Positions 1 to 4,868 of a DNA stretch of 9,577 nt are shown here, piece by piece (the stretch's first letter is position 1; every line of letters starts with the position of its first letter). Made by a program: the position numbers and the translations under genes. The DNA is from Candidatus Bathyarchaeota archaeon (GTDB lineage Archaea > Thermoproteota > Bathyarchaeia > Bathyarchaeales > Bathycorpusculaceae). The stretch covers positions 1 through 9,577 of the forward strand of contig DAOUTL010000042.1 in assembly GCA_030626685.1 (NCBI GenBank), given 5' to 3'. Under the pieces are notes generated by a model. The model searched no databases. It was not told the origin of the DNA and saw only the letters and a program-made list of their open reading frames with translations.

Positions 1-34
1 CAAGTGCTTAACGAAATCCTTTAAAGCTCTTAAA

Positions 35-329
35 ACGGTTAGACCAGAAAAATCTAAAAGGTTTGAGCTGTTGGGTGGTGCAGGGAGAACAAAACCGCCA
101 CTATAAGACGGTTTAACCGTTTTAGAGCTTTTTAAGGGTTTTAGGTTTGCAAAATGCGGAGTGGCTCAAACCGTCGCTATATATTGACGGATTTGTGTGC
201 GTCTTGGTTGTTCTATCGCTATGTGCGAACCGTGGTAGCTGATAGTTAAACCGTGTATGAGTTTAGCACACGATAACGGTTTAGCATGAGTAAAACCATG
301 TGCATAGGAAAGGCTGAATAGACACGGTT
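35..329. repeat. Cluster of AACCGT/ACGGTT iteron-like repeats (candidate origin or operator region)
   Basis: Eight exact copies of the hexamer occur on the two strands: ACGGTT at 35-40, 108-113, 276-281 and 324-329; AACCGT at 115-120, 169-174, 228-233 and 249-254. Chance would give well under one copy in this length. Two form a near-perfect palindrome (ACGGTT-T-AACCGT, 108-120). TAAACCGT (247-254) faces ACGGTTTA (276-283). The stretch 21-40 is an imperfect reverse complement of 115-135, so copies are embedded in longer related blocks. Weaker AACCGC copies lie near 93 and 388. The 420-base stretch is AT-rich and has no convincing gene. A replication origin with initiator-binding iterons or a repressor-binding region would both fit. 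The repeat is seen; the role is inferred. Confidence 0.6.
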
Positions 330-346
330 AAAGCTAAAATAAAGCC

Positions 347-356
347 TTTAAAATTT
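347..356 (+). promoter_or_regulatory. Possible archaeal TATA element upstream of the first gene
   Basis: The sequence CTTTAAAATT resembles an archaeal TATA box. It lies about 65-70 bases before the ATG at 421, which would give a transcript leader of roughly 40 bases. No clear BRE is visible, and the surrounding region is AT-rich enough for such matches to arise by chance. Confidence 0.3.
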
Positions 357-420
357 GAAGTTAATGCTTAACTATTGGCTTCTCTAAACCGCTGACGCAA
401 ATCTAAGGAGAAAATTTTCC

Positions 421-711
421 ATGGCTTATTTAGGTTATTGTGTTCTGTGCAACCATTTGAAAGCGGAGATAAAACGCCGATGGCTAATTGACTACTTCAT
501 AGAACACATGGAGAAATCGCACAGCGGACAGCCTTACGATTTTGTGATAGTGCAGATAACGGCTAAGGACTACCAAGACTATCTGAAGCATAAGGATAAT
601 CCTAAGTTTTGGCAGGGCTGGAATAATAAGGCTAAAGTTAAAGCTGAAAGTATCCCTTTTTTTGTAAAGTCAGCGGGGAGAATGAGCCTTTTTCTGAAAA
701 GGTTAGCTTAG
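421..711 (+). CDS. Hypothetical protein with possible C2H2 zinc-binding motif (96 aa)
   Basis: The start is chosen because AAGGAG sits about ten bases upstream at 404-409, a standard purine-rich ribosome site and unlike the GGGGTG boxes used after position 2059. The N-terminal third has Cys7-x2-Cys10 followed by His29-x4-His34, an arrangement that could bind one zinc ion as in small archaeal viral DNA-binding proteins, although the Cys-to-His spacing (18) is longer than in classical C2H2 fingers. The rest is basic and aromatic with a central FWQGW segment. No family is recognised. It is the first gene after the repeat-rich stretch and precedes a coiled-coil gene by 43 bases, so the two probably share a transcript. 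Confidence 0.6.
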   Translation: MAYLGYCVLCNHLKAEIKRRWLIDYFIEHMEKSHSGQPYDFVIVQITAKDYQDYLKHKDNPKFWQGWNNKAKVKAESIPFFVKSAGRMSLFLKRLA

Positions 712-754
712 TAGCAAACGGGGTTAGCTTCCGCACTTAAAAGGAAACAAGAAA

Positions 755-1201
755 ATGTCCAAAACTCAAACTGTGCAAATCCCAGAAGAGATAGAGAAAG
801 AGATTACTCTTTTGCGGGGTTTCAGAGATTTGGTAGCTGAGAGAGTAGGCTACTTCTTCGGAGCTAAAATGCTTTCTAAGAAGATGAGCGACGAAACCGT
901 TAAGGAACGCAAGGCTGTGAGGGAAACCTCTAAGAGCCTTAAAGAGGCGATTTCTCAGTTGATAGAAACGCCTACAAAGGAGAACAGCGAGAAAGTTAAA
1001 GACATACAAACACAAGTGAAAGACGCAAAAGACAAGAACAAGACAGCCCGAGCCCCGCACATGAAGAAGATAACTCCCTTGAGGAAGGCGGTTCGCTACC
1101 TTGACGTAGTGGCGATACCTGACAGCCTCAAAGAGCTTGGAAAACCCGTTCAGCCACTCTTTTCTCTATCCGCATGGGTGAAGAAAGCGATAACGAAGTA
1201 A
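755..1201 (+). CDS. Hypothetical charged, probably coiled-coil protein (148 aa)
   Basis: The protein is strongly charged (Lys and Glu rich). The stretch from about residue 40 to 95 is almost entirely helix-forming with heptad-like spacing, suggesting a coiled coil. The C-terminal 45 residues are more hydrophobic and could form a small globular part. The purine-rich AAAAGGAAA about ten bases before the ATG is the likely ribosome site. A 107-residue ORF on the opposite strand covers the same bases, but it is a low-complexity Leu/Phe/Ser product typical of the antisense of a Lys/Glu-rich gene. No family is recognised. A scaffold or DNA-binding accessory role would be a guess. Confidence 0.65.
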   Translation: MSKTQTVQIPEEIEKEITLLRGFRDLVAERVGYFFGAKMLSKKMSDETVKERKAVRETSKSLKEAISQLIETPTKENSEKVKDIQTQVKDAKDKNKTARAPHMKKITPLRKAVRYLDVVAIPDSLKELGKPVQPLFSLSAWVKKAITK

Positions 1202-1489
1202 ACAACACGGTTATCGCCCACACGTTCCCCCCTTTTTCTGCTAAAGTCGGCAGGGAAAACCTCCGACGGCATGGAAAGGCTACCCCGTTTTAAGCGAAAC
1301 GCCAACCGTTTATCAGAAGTTAATAAGGCTTCAAAAAGTGGGTTCTCCAAAAGCCGTAGCCCTTACTCGTCAGCCGAGGGTATAATGGGATAAGGGAAAA
1401 ATAGGGGTAGCGTAAAGGCTAATTTGAGATTAGGCTACAGGCTGGAGAAAAGCCCACTTCTTTATTTTTTTTCTCCTTTCTCCATTCTC
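1202..1489 (+). other. Hairpin-rich gene-free stretch, candidate structured RNA of unknown family
   Basis: No convincing protein gene lies here. Nested + strand hairpins do: GTCGG (1246-1250) pairs with CCGAC (1263-1267) around an inner AGG/CCT with a GAAAA loop. CGTTT (1286-1290) pairs with AAACG (1297-1301). CCCTTA (1360-1365) pairs with TAAGGG (1391-1396) and encloses CTCG/CGAG (1366-1378). GTAGC (1407-1411) pairs with GCTAC (1434-1438) around CTAAT/ATTAG (1419-1433). GGCT/AGCC (1440-1454) follows, then a T-rich tract. This could be one or more small RNAs ending at that tract, or an extension of the RNase P RNA locus. It does not show the SRP RNA helix 8 core. The stems are seen; transcription is inferred. 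Confidence 0.45.
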
Positions 1490-1526
1490 GATTTCCAGCG
1501 GAAGCTGGGCTGGAGACAAACCCACT
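1440..1526 (+). repeat. Direct repeat pair of 19 bases flanking the T-rich tract
   Basis: GGCTGGAGAMAARCCCACT occurs at 1440-1458 and again at 1508-1526, matching at 17 of 19 positions. The first copy sits at the end of the unassigned hairpin region and the second near the 5' part of the RNase P RNA, with the T-rich tract between. It could reflect duplication of an RNA segment or a shared tertiary-contact element. Confidence 0.6.
1461..1472 (+). terminator. T-rich tract: terminator of upstream RNA or TATA-like element for RNase P RNA
   Basis: TTTATTTTTTTT follows the GGCT/AGCC hairpin and could end an upstream transcript as a U-rich archaeal terminator. Alternatively TTTATTTT could act as a TATA box, which would place a transcription start near 1488-1492, close to the first stem of the RNase P RNA. 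Sequence alone cannot decide. Confidence 0.4.
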
Positions 1527-1930
1527 CAGAGAAAACCTACTCATAAGAGGCTTGAGGAGAGCAACTGCTCCTTGTTAAGATAACAAGCCAGCGAGAGCTG
1601 GTGGATAACACCCCTAGAGCAGGCTAAGATTAATACCCACGTAAATGAACAGAAGGCGGGCTACCCTAGCTTAGATAACAGGCTAGGCGGTGGGAGGTTC
1701 TGTGAAGCACACGAAAAAGCCTTAGTAATAAGGTAATAGGTGTGTGGAGATGAGGAAGTTCCGCCCCCCGATGAAAAGCTTCTAAGAAACACACTGCTTA
1801 TCCCACGTATAGTAGGCGGGCAAGAGAGGCTTCCTAGCCGAAAAGCATTATTTAGCTCGGTAAGCGGAACCCCAGCTTTTCCTATAGAGGAAAATTCGCC
1901 GACCTTGACGTGGGAGAGTAGGTTGGGGTG
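1490..1930 (+). ncRNA. rnpB: RNase P RNA, apparently circularly permuted
   Basis: This is the RNA subunit of RNase P, which removes 5' leaders from pre-tRNAs. The universal core is visible: ACAGAA (1649-1654) followed by GGCGGGCU (1655-1662), and GAGGAA (1752-1757). P4 forms with its conserved bulged U: AG-[U1759]-UCCGCC (1757-1765) pairs with GGCGGG-CU (1655-1662). The 3' catalytic half comes first, with GCTTGAG (1550-1556) and TAAGATTAATAC (1625-1636) like the conserved bases upstream of P2. P1 is a closed hairpin: CCTAGC (1665-1670) and GCTAGG (1682-1687). P2 pairs 1636-1640 with 1690-1694. P3 includes CCTTA-GTAA-TAAGG (1720-1733). The specificity part is closed by TCCCACGT (1801-1808) with ACGTGGGA (1908-1915), and CCCCGA (1766-1771) may pair with TTGGGG (1923-1928). 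GNRA-capped stems lie at 1495-1508 and 1588-1601. The ends are approximate. Confidence 0.85.
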
Positions 1931-1935
1931 GTAGA

Positions 1936-2058
1936 GTGAAGTGTCCTCGTTGTGGCAATCCACGTTTCACAAAGTTCGGGAAAGCAGGCAAAGGCTCTGT
2001 TCTCAACGTAGGCAAGTGTCCAAAATCAGGCTGCGGAAAGATAGTGTGCTATGCATAA
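1936..2058 (+). CDS. Very small zinc-ribbon protein (40 aa)
   Basis: The peptide starts with GTG, five bases after a GGGGTG ribosome site at 1925-1930. It has Cys3-x2-Cys6 near the N-terminus, then Cys28-x4-Cys33 and a further Cys38, with a basic middle. This is the pattern of a single zinc ribbon as seen in small archaeal nucleic-acid-binding proteins. Its ribosome site overlaps bases proposed to pair in the RNase P RNA (TTGGGG, 1923-1928), so the RNA's 3' part and this gene's start share sequence. It is the last gene before the cassette array. Partner and function are unknown. Confidence 0.65.
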   Translation: MKCPRCGNPRFTKFGKAGKGSVLNVGKCPKSGCGKIVCYA

Positions 2059-2084
2059 CCCTCTTTTCTCTTTTTTTCGGGGTG
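2059..2084 (+). promoter_or_regulatory. Intergenic cassette 1 (C-rich lead, T7, CGGGGTG)
   Basis: First full copy, starting directly after the zinc-ribbon stop. CCC is at 2059-2061, the T-run at 2071-2077 and GGGGTG at 2079-2084, four bases before a TTG start. It marks the left boundary of the array. Confidence 0.8.
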
Positions 2085-2088
2085 TCTT

Positions 2089-2469
2089 TTGCGAATTCCA
2101 TCTGACAGAGAAACATTGGAGTTGCTTTTGAAAGAGCCTAACGTTTTTGGAATTCACCCAGAAACACTTGAAGGCAGAGAAACGTATCGGAAGGCTGAGC
2201 TGAAACATTGGCGGCTGTATGGCAGAAGAGAGTATGAGCGAACGCATGAACCAACCGTAATACTTCCAGAAAACGAAGTTAAATGGTTAGAAGAGACGGG
2301 AAGAATCCACGTATCAGAACGCATCACGCAGGGAAGTCCCGGTTATGTGCTAAGAAACGGAAAGAACGTGGAGTGCGTTGAAGTGCGAGTAGCCTCTTGG
2401 TCTGAAGCCCGCAAAGCCTACAAAATGGTTTGGGCAAAATTTCAACTTCCAAAACATCGCAAACACTAA
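2089..2469 (+). CDS. Hypothetical protein (126 aa)
   Basis: The TTG start is supported by GGGGTG four bases upstream. The product is basic and charged with no Cys, no signal peptide and no membrane segment. The N-terminal half (to about residue 50) is helical and rich in Arg, Glu and Tyr. A mid-segment of mixed strand character follows (VILPENEVKWLEETGRIHV, about 57-75), and the tail ends in a Lys/His cluster. Overall composition suggests a small soluble nucleic-acid or protein-binding protein, but no family is recognised. It is the first member of the cassette-separated array. Confidence 0.65.
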   Translation: MRIPSDRETLELLLKEPNVFGIHPETLEGRETYRKAELKHWRLYGRREYERTHEPTVILPENEVKWLEETGRIHVSERITQGSPGYVLRNGKNVECVEVRVASWSEARKAYKMVWAKFQLPKHRKH

Positions 2470-2473
2470 TTCT

Positions 2474-2489
2474 CCCTTTTTTTGGGGTG
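2474..2489 (+). promoter_or_regulatory. Intergenic cassette 2 (CCC, T7, GGGGTG)
   Basis: Lies five bases after a stop. GGGGTG at 2484-2489 is four bases from the ATG. CCC and GGGG can pair across the T-run. Confidence 0.8.
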
Positions 2490-2493
2490 TAAT

Positions 2494-2682
2494 ATGAACC
2501 ATAGAATAGACCTTTACGACTCAACAGGGATGTTCTGCGGATACGCAGTCCAATCGGACTCAGGCGAGTTTATGCTCTACGACAAAAACGGCAAGTTCAT
2601 TAAAAAGGTAAGCCAGAAAACGAAGGCAGACCATGCAATTGAGATCATACTGAGTTCACTTCAATGTCAATACCTCAGTTAA
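2494..2682 (+). CDS. Hypothetical small protein (62 aa)
   Basis: The ATG at 2494 is preferred over an in-frame TTG at 2482 because that TTG lies inside the cassette. The first 40 residues read as short strands with turns: DLYDSTG, then GYAV, then FMLYDKNGKF, giving two related Y-D-x-x-G units. The last 20 residues are helical. A small beta-sheet fold with a C-terminal helix is likely. No family is recognised. The following cassette leads to no gene. Confidence 0.6.
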   Translation: MNHRIDLYDSTGMFCGYAVQSDSGEFMLYDKNGKFIKKVSQKTKADHAIEIILSSLQCQYLS

Positions 2683-2683
2683 A

Positions 2684-2705
2684 CCTCCTCCTTTTTTTTG
2701 GGGTG
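2684..2705 (+). promoter_or_regulatory. Intergenic cassette 3 (T8, GGGGTG) without a downstream gene
   Basis: Complete copy with a C-rich lead and T8 at 2692-2699. It is followed after six bases by ATG, but the frame closes after four codons (MPKR). It is the only cassette not serving a real ORF. Confidence 0.8.
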
Positions 2706-2811
2706 TAAAGAATGCCAAAGAGGTAGGTGGGAAAGTAACAACCTTCAAAGTGTGGAACGTATAGGGAAGCACAGACGGGAAACCGTCAGAGGTTGGTATC
2801 CTAGAACCTAT
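2706..2811 (+). other. Hairpin-rich segment with four-codon ORF: candidate small RNA or gene remnant
   Basis: After cassette 3 the ORF at 2712-2726 encodes only MPKR. The rest folds: GACGG-GAAA-CCGTC (2774-2787) is a perfect stem with a GNRA tetraloop. AGGTT (2790-2794) pairs with AACCT (2805-2809). ATAGG (2761-2765) can alternatively pair with CCTAT (2807-2811) to enclose both. The next cassette's T-run would supply a 3' end. Readings include a small RNA expressed in place of a protein, a leader controlling the next gene, or decay of a former gene. The later gene at 5738 also begins MPKR, but the bases diverge afterwards. Confidence 0.45.
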
Positions 2812-2837
2812 CTCTCTTTTCTTCTTTTTTTGGGGTG
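2812..2837 (+). promoter_or_regulatory. Intergenic cassette 4 (CT-rich lead, T7, GGGGTG)
   Basis: The lead is pyrimidine-rich but lacks a CCC block. The T-run is at 2825-2831 and GGGGTG at 2832-2837, five bases from the ATG. Confidence 0.8.
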
Positions 2838-2842
2838 AAGTA

Positions 2843-3049
2843 ATGAAGTGGATAGTGATTCAGACAAATCTTGCACAATGTCCCGAGGAACCGATTATCA
2901 AAGTGATAGAGGCTAGTGGGCTAGACGAGCTTATGGAACGTCTCCGCGATGAAGAAAGAAATGACATGAACATCACAGCAGTTCCGCTGACAAAATTGCT
3001 AACAGAGGTTGGAATAATCGAAGAGTGCGAAAAAGAAACCGTTGAATGA
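2843..3049 (+). CDS. Hypothetical acidic small protein (68 aa)
   Basis: The protein opens with a hydrophobic strand (KWIVIQTNL), then a second strand (IIKVIEA) and an acidic helix (about residues 29-42), followed by a strand-helix unit and a Glu-rich tail. The alternating strand-helix pattern suggests a small alpha/beta domain. It has isolated Cys residues with no metal-site spacing. It lies just upstream of the ligase, and its stop is 19 bases before the T-rich cassette. No family is recognised; an accessory role to the ligase would be a guess from position only. Confidence 0.6.
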   Translation: MKWIVIQTNLAQCPEEPIIKVIEASGLDELMERLRDEERNDMNITAVPLTKLLTEVGIIEECEKETVE

Positions 3050-3068
3050 CCGAAAACAGTCCAAACCT

Positions 3069-3085
3069 CCCTTTTTTTCGGGGTG
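3069..3085 (+). promoter_or_regulatory. Intergenic cassette 5 (CCC, T7, CGGGGTG) before the ligase
   Basis: CCC 3069-3071, T-run 3072-3078, GGGGTG 3080-3085. The four-base spacer TAAA leads to the ligase ATG. Confidence 0.85.
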
Positions 3086-3089
3086 TAAA

Positions 3090-3968
3090 ATGATAAAGCC
3101 AATGCTTTGCGAAACTGGAGACCTAAGCGATCTTAAGCGTCAGGGCTACGTATCAGAAGACAAGCTAGACGGCACAAGAGTGCTCATCATCAAAGAGAAC
3201 GGTGTTGTAACGCTTCAGAACAGAAGGGGCATAAACTACACGAGGCGGCTGCCTGAAATCGTCAAAGCAGCCATGGCTATCCCTGGAGACTTCACGATAG
3301 ACGGGGAAGGCGTCTACATTAATCCGAAGACGGGAAAAGTGGAGTTCACGCCCTGTCAAATCCGCTGCAGCACGCATTTTCCAGATTTCTGGCTGATTCA
3401 AGAAGCACCAATAGTGCACAAAGCGTTTGAGCTGCTAAAGTTGAACGGTGAAGACCTGACAGACAAGCCTTACTGGAAGAGAAAACAGCTCCTTAAAGAC
3501 CTGCTTGCTGACCGCAGAACCATTCAATACGTGCCCTACAGGCGTGACTGCGAAGAACACTTTAAAGAAGTGAAAAAGGCAGAAGAAGAGGGGCTTGTTC
3601 TAAAAGACTTGAACAGCAGATACGCGTATGAACGCTCCTACAGTTGGCTCAAAGTGAAGAACTGGCGTCCACCAGAAACCTGTCAGGTTGTAGGCTTCAC
3701 GCGGGGTAAAAACTCACGCTCGCACTTCTTCGGCAGCCTTGTTCTGGCTAAGGATGGAAAGTTTCGTGGCTGCGTAGGCACAGGATTCAACGATTGGGAG
3801 CTGAGGCAGGTAAAGGATATTCTAAGCGATGCTCCTCGAGTAGTTAAACCGTTTAACATAGGTGAGCCTTACACTGCTGTGAAAACCGACTTGAAAGTGC
3901 AGGTGAAATACTACAAGATAACAGAAAACGGCGTCATGCGATGGCCAGTATTCCTTAAAGTCGTTTAG
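3090..3968 (+). CDS. Minimal ATP-dependent DNA ligase, LigD ligase-domain type
   Basis: Seals nicks in duplex DNA through a ligase-AMP intermediate. The ATG at 3090 is chosen because the cassette's GGGGTG ends four bases upstream; a longer in-frame reading from 3042 would run through the cassette. In the 292-aa product, motif I is K25-LDGTR (adenylated lysine K25), motif III is FTIDGEGVY (D71, E73), motif IIIa includes FELLKLNGEDL (from 113), motif IV is EGLVLK (E167 to K172) and motif V is WLKVK (186-190). An OB domain follows from about 196, with VVGFTRGKNSRSHFFGSLVL and a conserved VGTGF as in LigD ligases. Motif VI (RWPVF, from 284) ends near the C-terminus and lacks the usual final Arg. 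There is no N-terminal DNA-binding domain and no LigD polymerase or nuclease domain. A repair or end-sealing role is likely. Confidence 0.93.
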   Translation: MIKPMLCETGDLSDLKRQGYVSEDKLDGTRVLIIKENGVVTLQNRRGINYTRRLPEIVKAAMAIPGDFTIDGEGVYINPKTGKVEFTPCQIRCSTHFPDFWLIQEAPIVHKAFELLKLNGEDLTDKPYWKRKQLLKDLLADRRTIQYVPYRRDCEEHFKEVKKAEEEGLVLKDLNSRYAYERSYSWLKVKNWRPPETCQVVGFTRGKNSRSHFFGSLVLAKDGKFRGCVGTGFNDWELRQVKDILSDAPRVVKPFNIGEPYTAVKTDLKVQVKYYKITENGVMRWPVFLKVV

Positions 3969-3970
3969 TT

Positions 3971-3989
3971 CCCTTCTTTTTTTGGGGTG
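3971..3989 (+). promoter_or_regulatory. Intergenic cassette 6 (CCC, T7, GGGGTG)
   Basis: Begins two bases after the ligase stop. GGGGTG 3984-3989 has the longest spacer of the set, eight bases, to the ATG. Confidence 0.8.
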
Positions 3990-3997
3990 CAAGAAAT

Positions 3998-4192
3998 ATG
4001 TGCGTTAGCGAGTACGATTTAGTTTGCGACGATTGCCGAAGAAAACACGACCAAATCTTCAGTATAGAGGCTAAGGACTTAGAGGACGAGGAGAAAAAGT
4101 TTCAAGAGTGGATAGAAAATCTGTGCACAGATTGTCGAAAACTTCTGGAAAAAGAAGGATTCATACCGTTCAAACATTTTGGTGAAGCATAG
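3998..4192 (+). CDS. Small zinc-binding protein with two CxxC pairs (64 aa)
   Basis: Cys10-x2-Cys13 and Cys43-x2-Cys46 flank an acidic, helix-forming linker rich in Glu and Asp (about 24-41). The two knuckles could bring their Cys residues together on one zinc ion, giving a zinc-ribbon or treble-clef-like fold with an inserted helix. A further Cys2 is unlikely to be a ligand. The gene lies directly downstream of the ligase, and the next gene follows without a cassette, so the pair at 3998 and 4210 probably forms one translational block. No named family is recognised. Confidence 0.65.
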   Translation: MCVSEYDLVCDDCRRKHDQIFSIEAKDLEDEEKKFQEWIENLCTDCRKLLEKEGFIPFKHFGEA

Positions 4193-4209
4193 CTTACGGA
4201 GATGTTTCA

Positions 4210-4473
4210 ATGATTCGAATGAGGGGAAGCTTTTCGCAGGTTATAAAGCCAATTTCTGAGATGGTGGTTAAGCCTTATCTGAAGAGTTGGCAATATTGGG
4301 GAAACGTAACCTGTGATTTTCAAGAGATCAGGGAGAACAACAAGGACTTAACAGGCTTCTACATAAATGTAAACACAAGCAGAGGAACATTTCGCCATAC
4401 CTTTAAGCGAAAGACGGACACAGACGGCTTCTTCGTCTGGGAAGAAGTGAAAGCAGAAGAGATAAAGCGTTAA
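4210..4473 (+). CDS. Hypothetical beta-rich protein (87 aa)
   Basis: This is one of two genes in the array with no T-rich cassette in front. Its ribosome site is CGGAG (4197-4201) in the 17-base gap after the previous stop. The first 35 residues are mixed helix. Alternating strands follow, including GFYINVNTS and GTFRHTFKRK, with aromatic residues on one face. It ends in a charged Glu/Lys tail. The strand-rich basic core might bind nucleic acid. No family is recognised. Lack of a cassette suggests translation coupled to the zinc-binding protein upstream. Confidence 0.6.
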   Translation: MIRMRGSFSQVIKPISEMVVKPYLKSWQYWGNVTCDFQEIRENNKDLTGFYINVNTSRGTFRHTFKRKTDTDGFFVWEEVKAEEIKR

Positions 4474-4495
4474 GTCGCAAGAGAAACATCAATTA

Positions 4496-4513
4496 CCTCT
4501 TTTTTTTGGGGTG
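4496..4513 (+). promoter_or_regulatory. Intergenic cassette 7 (CCTC, T8, GGGGTG)
   Basis: T-run 4500-4507 and GGGGTG 4508-4513, four bases to the ATG. The lead has only CC, so a CCC/GGG hairpin would be weaker here. Confidence 0.8.
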
Positions 4514-4517
4514 CAGT

Positions 4518-4844
4518 ATGAAAGATGAAGAGTTGTTCAAGCGTTTTATTGCTGACTTGGAGAAGATGAATCCTACGTGGAGAGCGTGGGGTTTAAGGCT
4601 GACTTGTGGAATCAACATTCGCAGGGAAACAGGCGAGCTTATACGCATGTTCAGAATGTGGGACGAGAAATTCTGGAACGTTTACGTGTTCTACAGGAAC
4701 AGCGTTGGCATTCGCTATCGGGATAAGGCTTACAACAAATTAACGTTGAAAGAAGCGATAATGCACGTTCAAAACTACATCAAACAAATCAACAACAAGC
4801 GAAATATAAAGGTGTTAAAAGACGCAGTTGTAATCGACTCTTAA
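4518..4844 (+). CDS. Hypothetical protein (108 aa)
   Basis: The ATG at 4518 fits the cassette spacing; an in-frame TTG at 4506 lies in the T-run and is rejected. The N-terminal 45 residues are amphipathic and Trp/Met rich (WRAWGLRL, MFRMWDEKFW). Next comes an aromatic strand segment (NVYVFYRNSVGIRYRD), then a basic C-terminal helix-rich tail with several Lys and Asn. No Cys pair, signal peptide or membrane helix is present. No family is recognised. The first four residues (MKDE) recur in the gene at 8880, but there is no wider similarity. Confidence 0.6.
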   Translation: MKDEELFKRFIADLEKMNPTWRAWGLRLTCGINIRRETGELIRMFRMWDEKFWNVYVFYRNSVGIRYRDKAYNKLTLKEAIMHVQNYIKQINNKRNIKVLKDAVVIDS

Positions 4845-4863
4845 CCCTTCTTTTTTTGGGGTG
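4845..4863 (+). promoter_or_regulatory. Intergenic cassette 8 (CCC, T7, GGGGTG)
   Basis: Abuts the preceding TAA with no gap. T-run 4851-4857, GGGGTG 4858-4863, five bases to a GTG start. Confidence 0.8.
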
Positions 4864-4868
4864 ATTTA

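Noticed and set aside
154..249. Short + strand open frame of 31 codons in the repeat-rich stretch
   Set aside because: No ribosome site, and it overlaps the repeat cluster.
1202..1489. SRP RNA or tmRNA
   Set aside because: The helix 8 core of SRP RNA is not seen, and tmRNA is not expected in archaea.
1740..1934. + strand open frame of 64 codons
   Set aside because: It lies wholly inside the RNase P RNA core and specificity part, has no ribosome site, and its product has no protein-like features.
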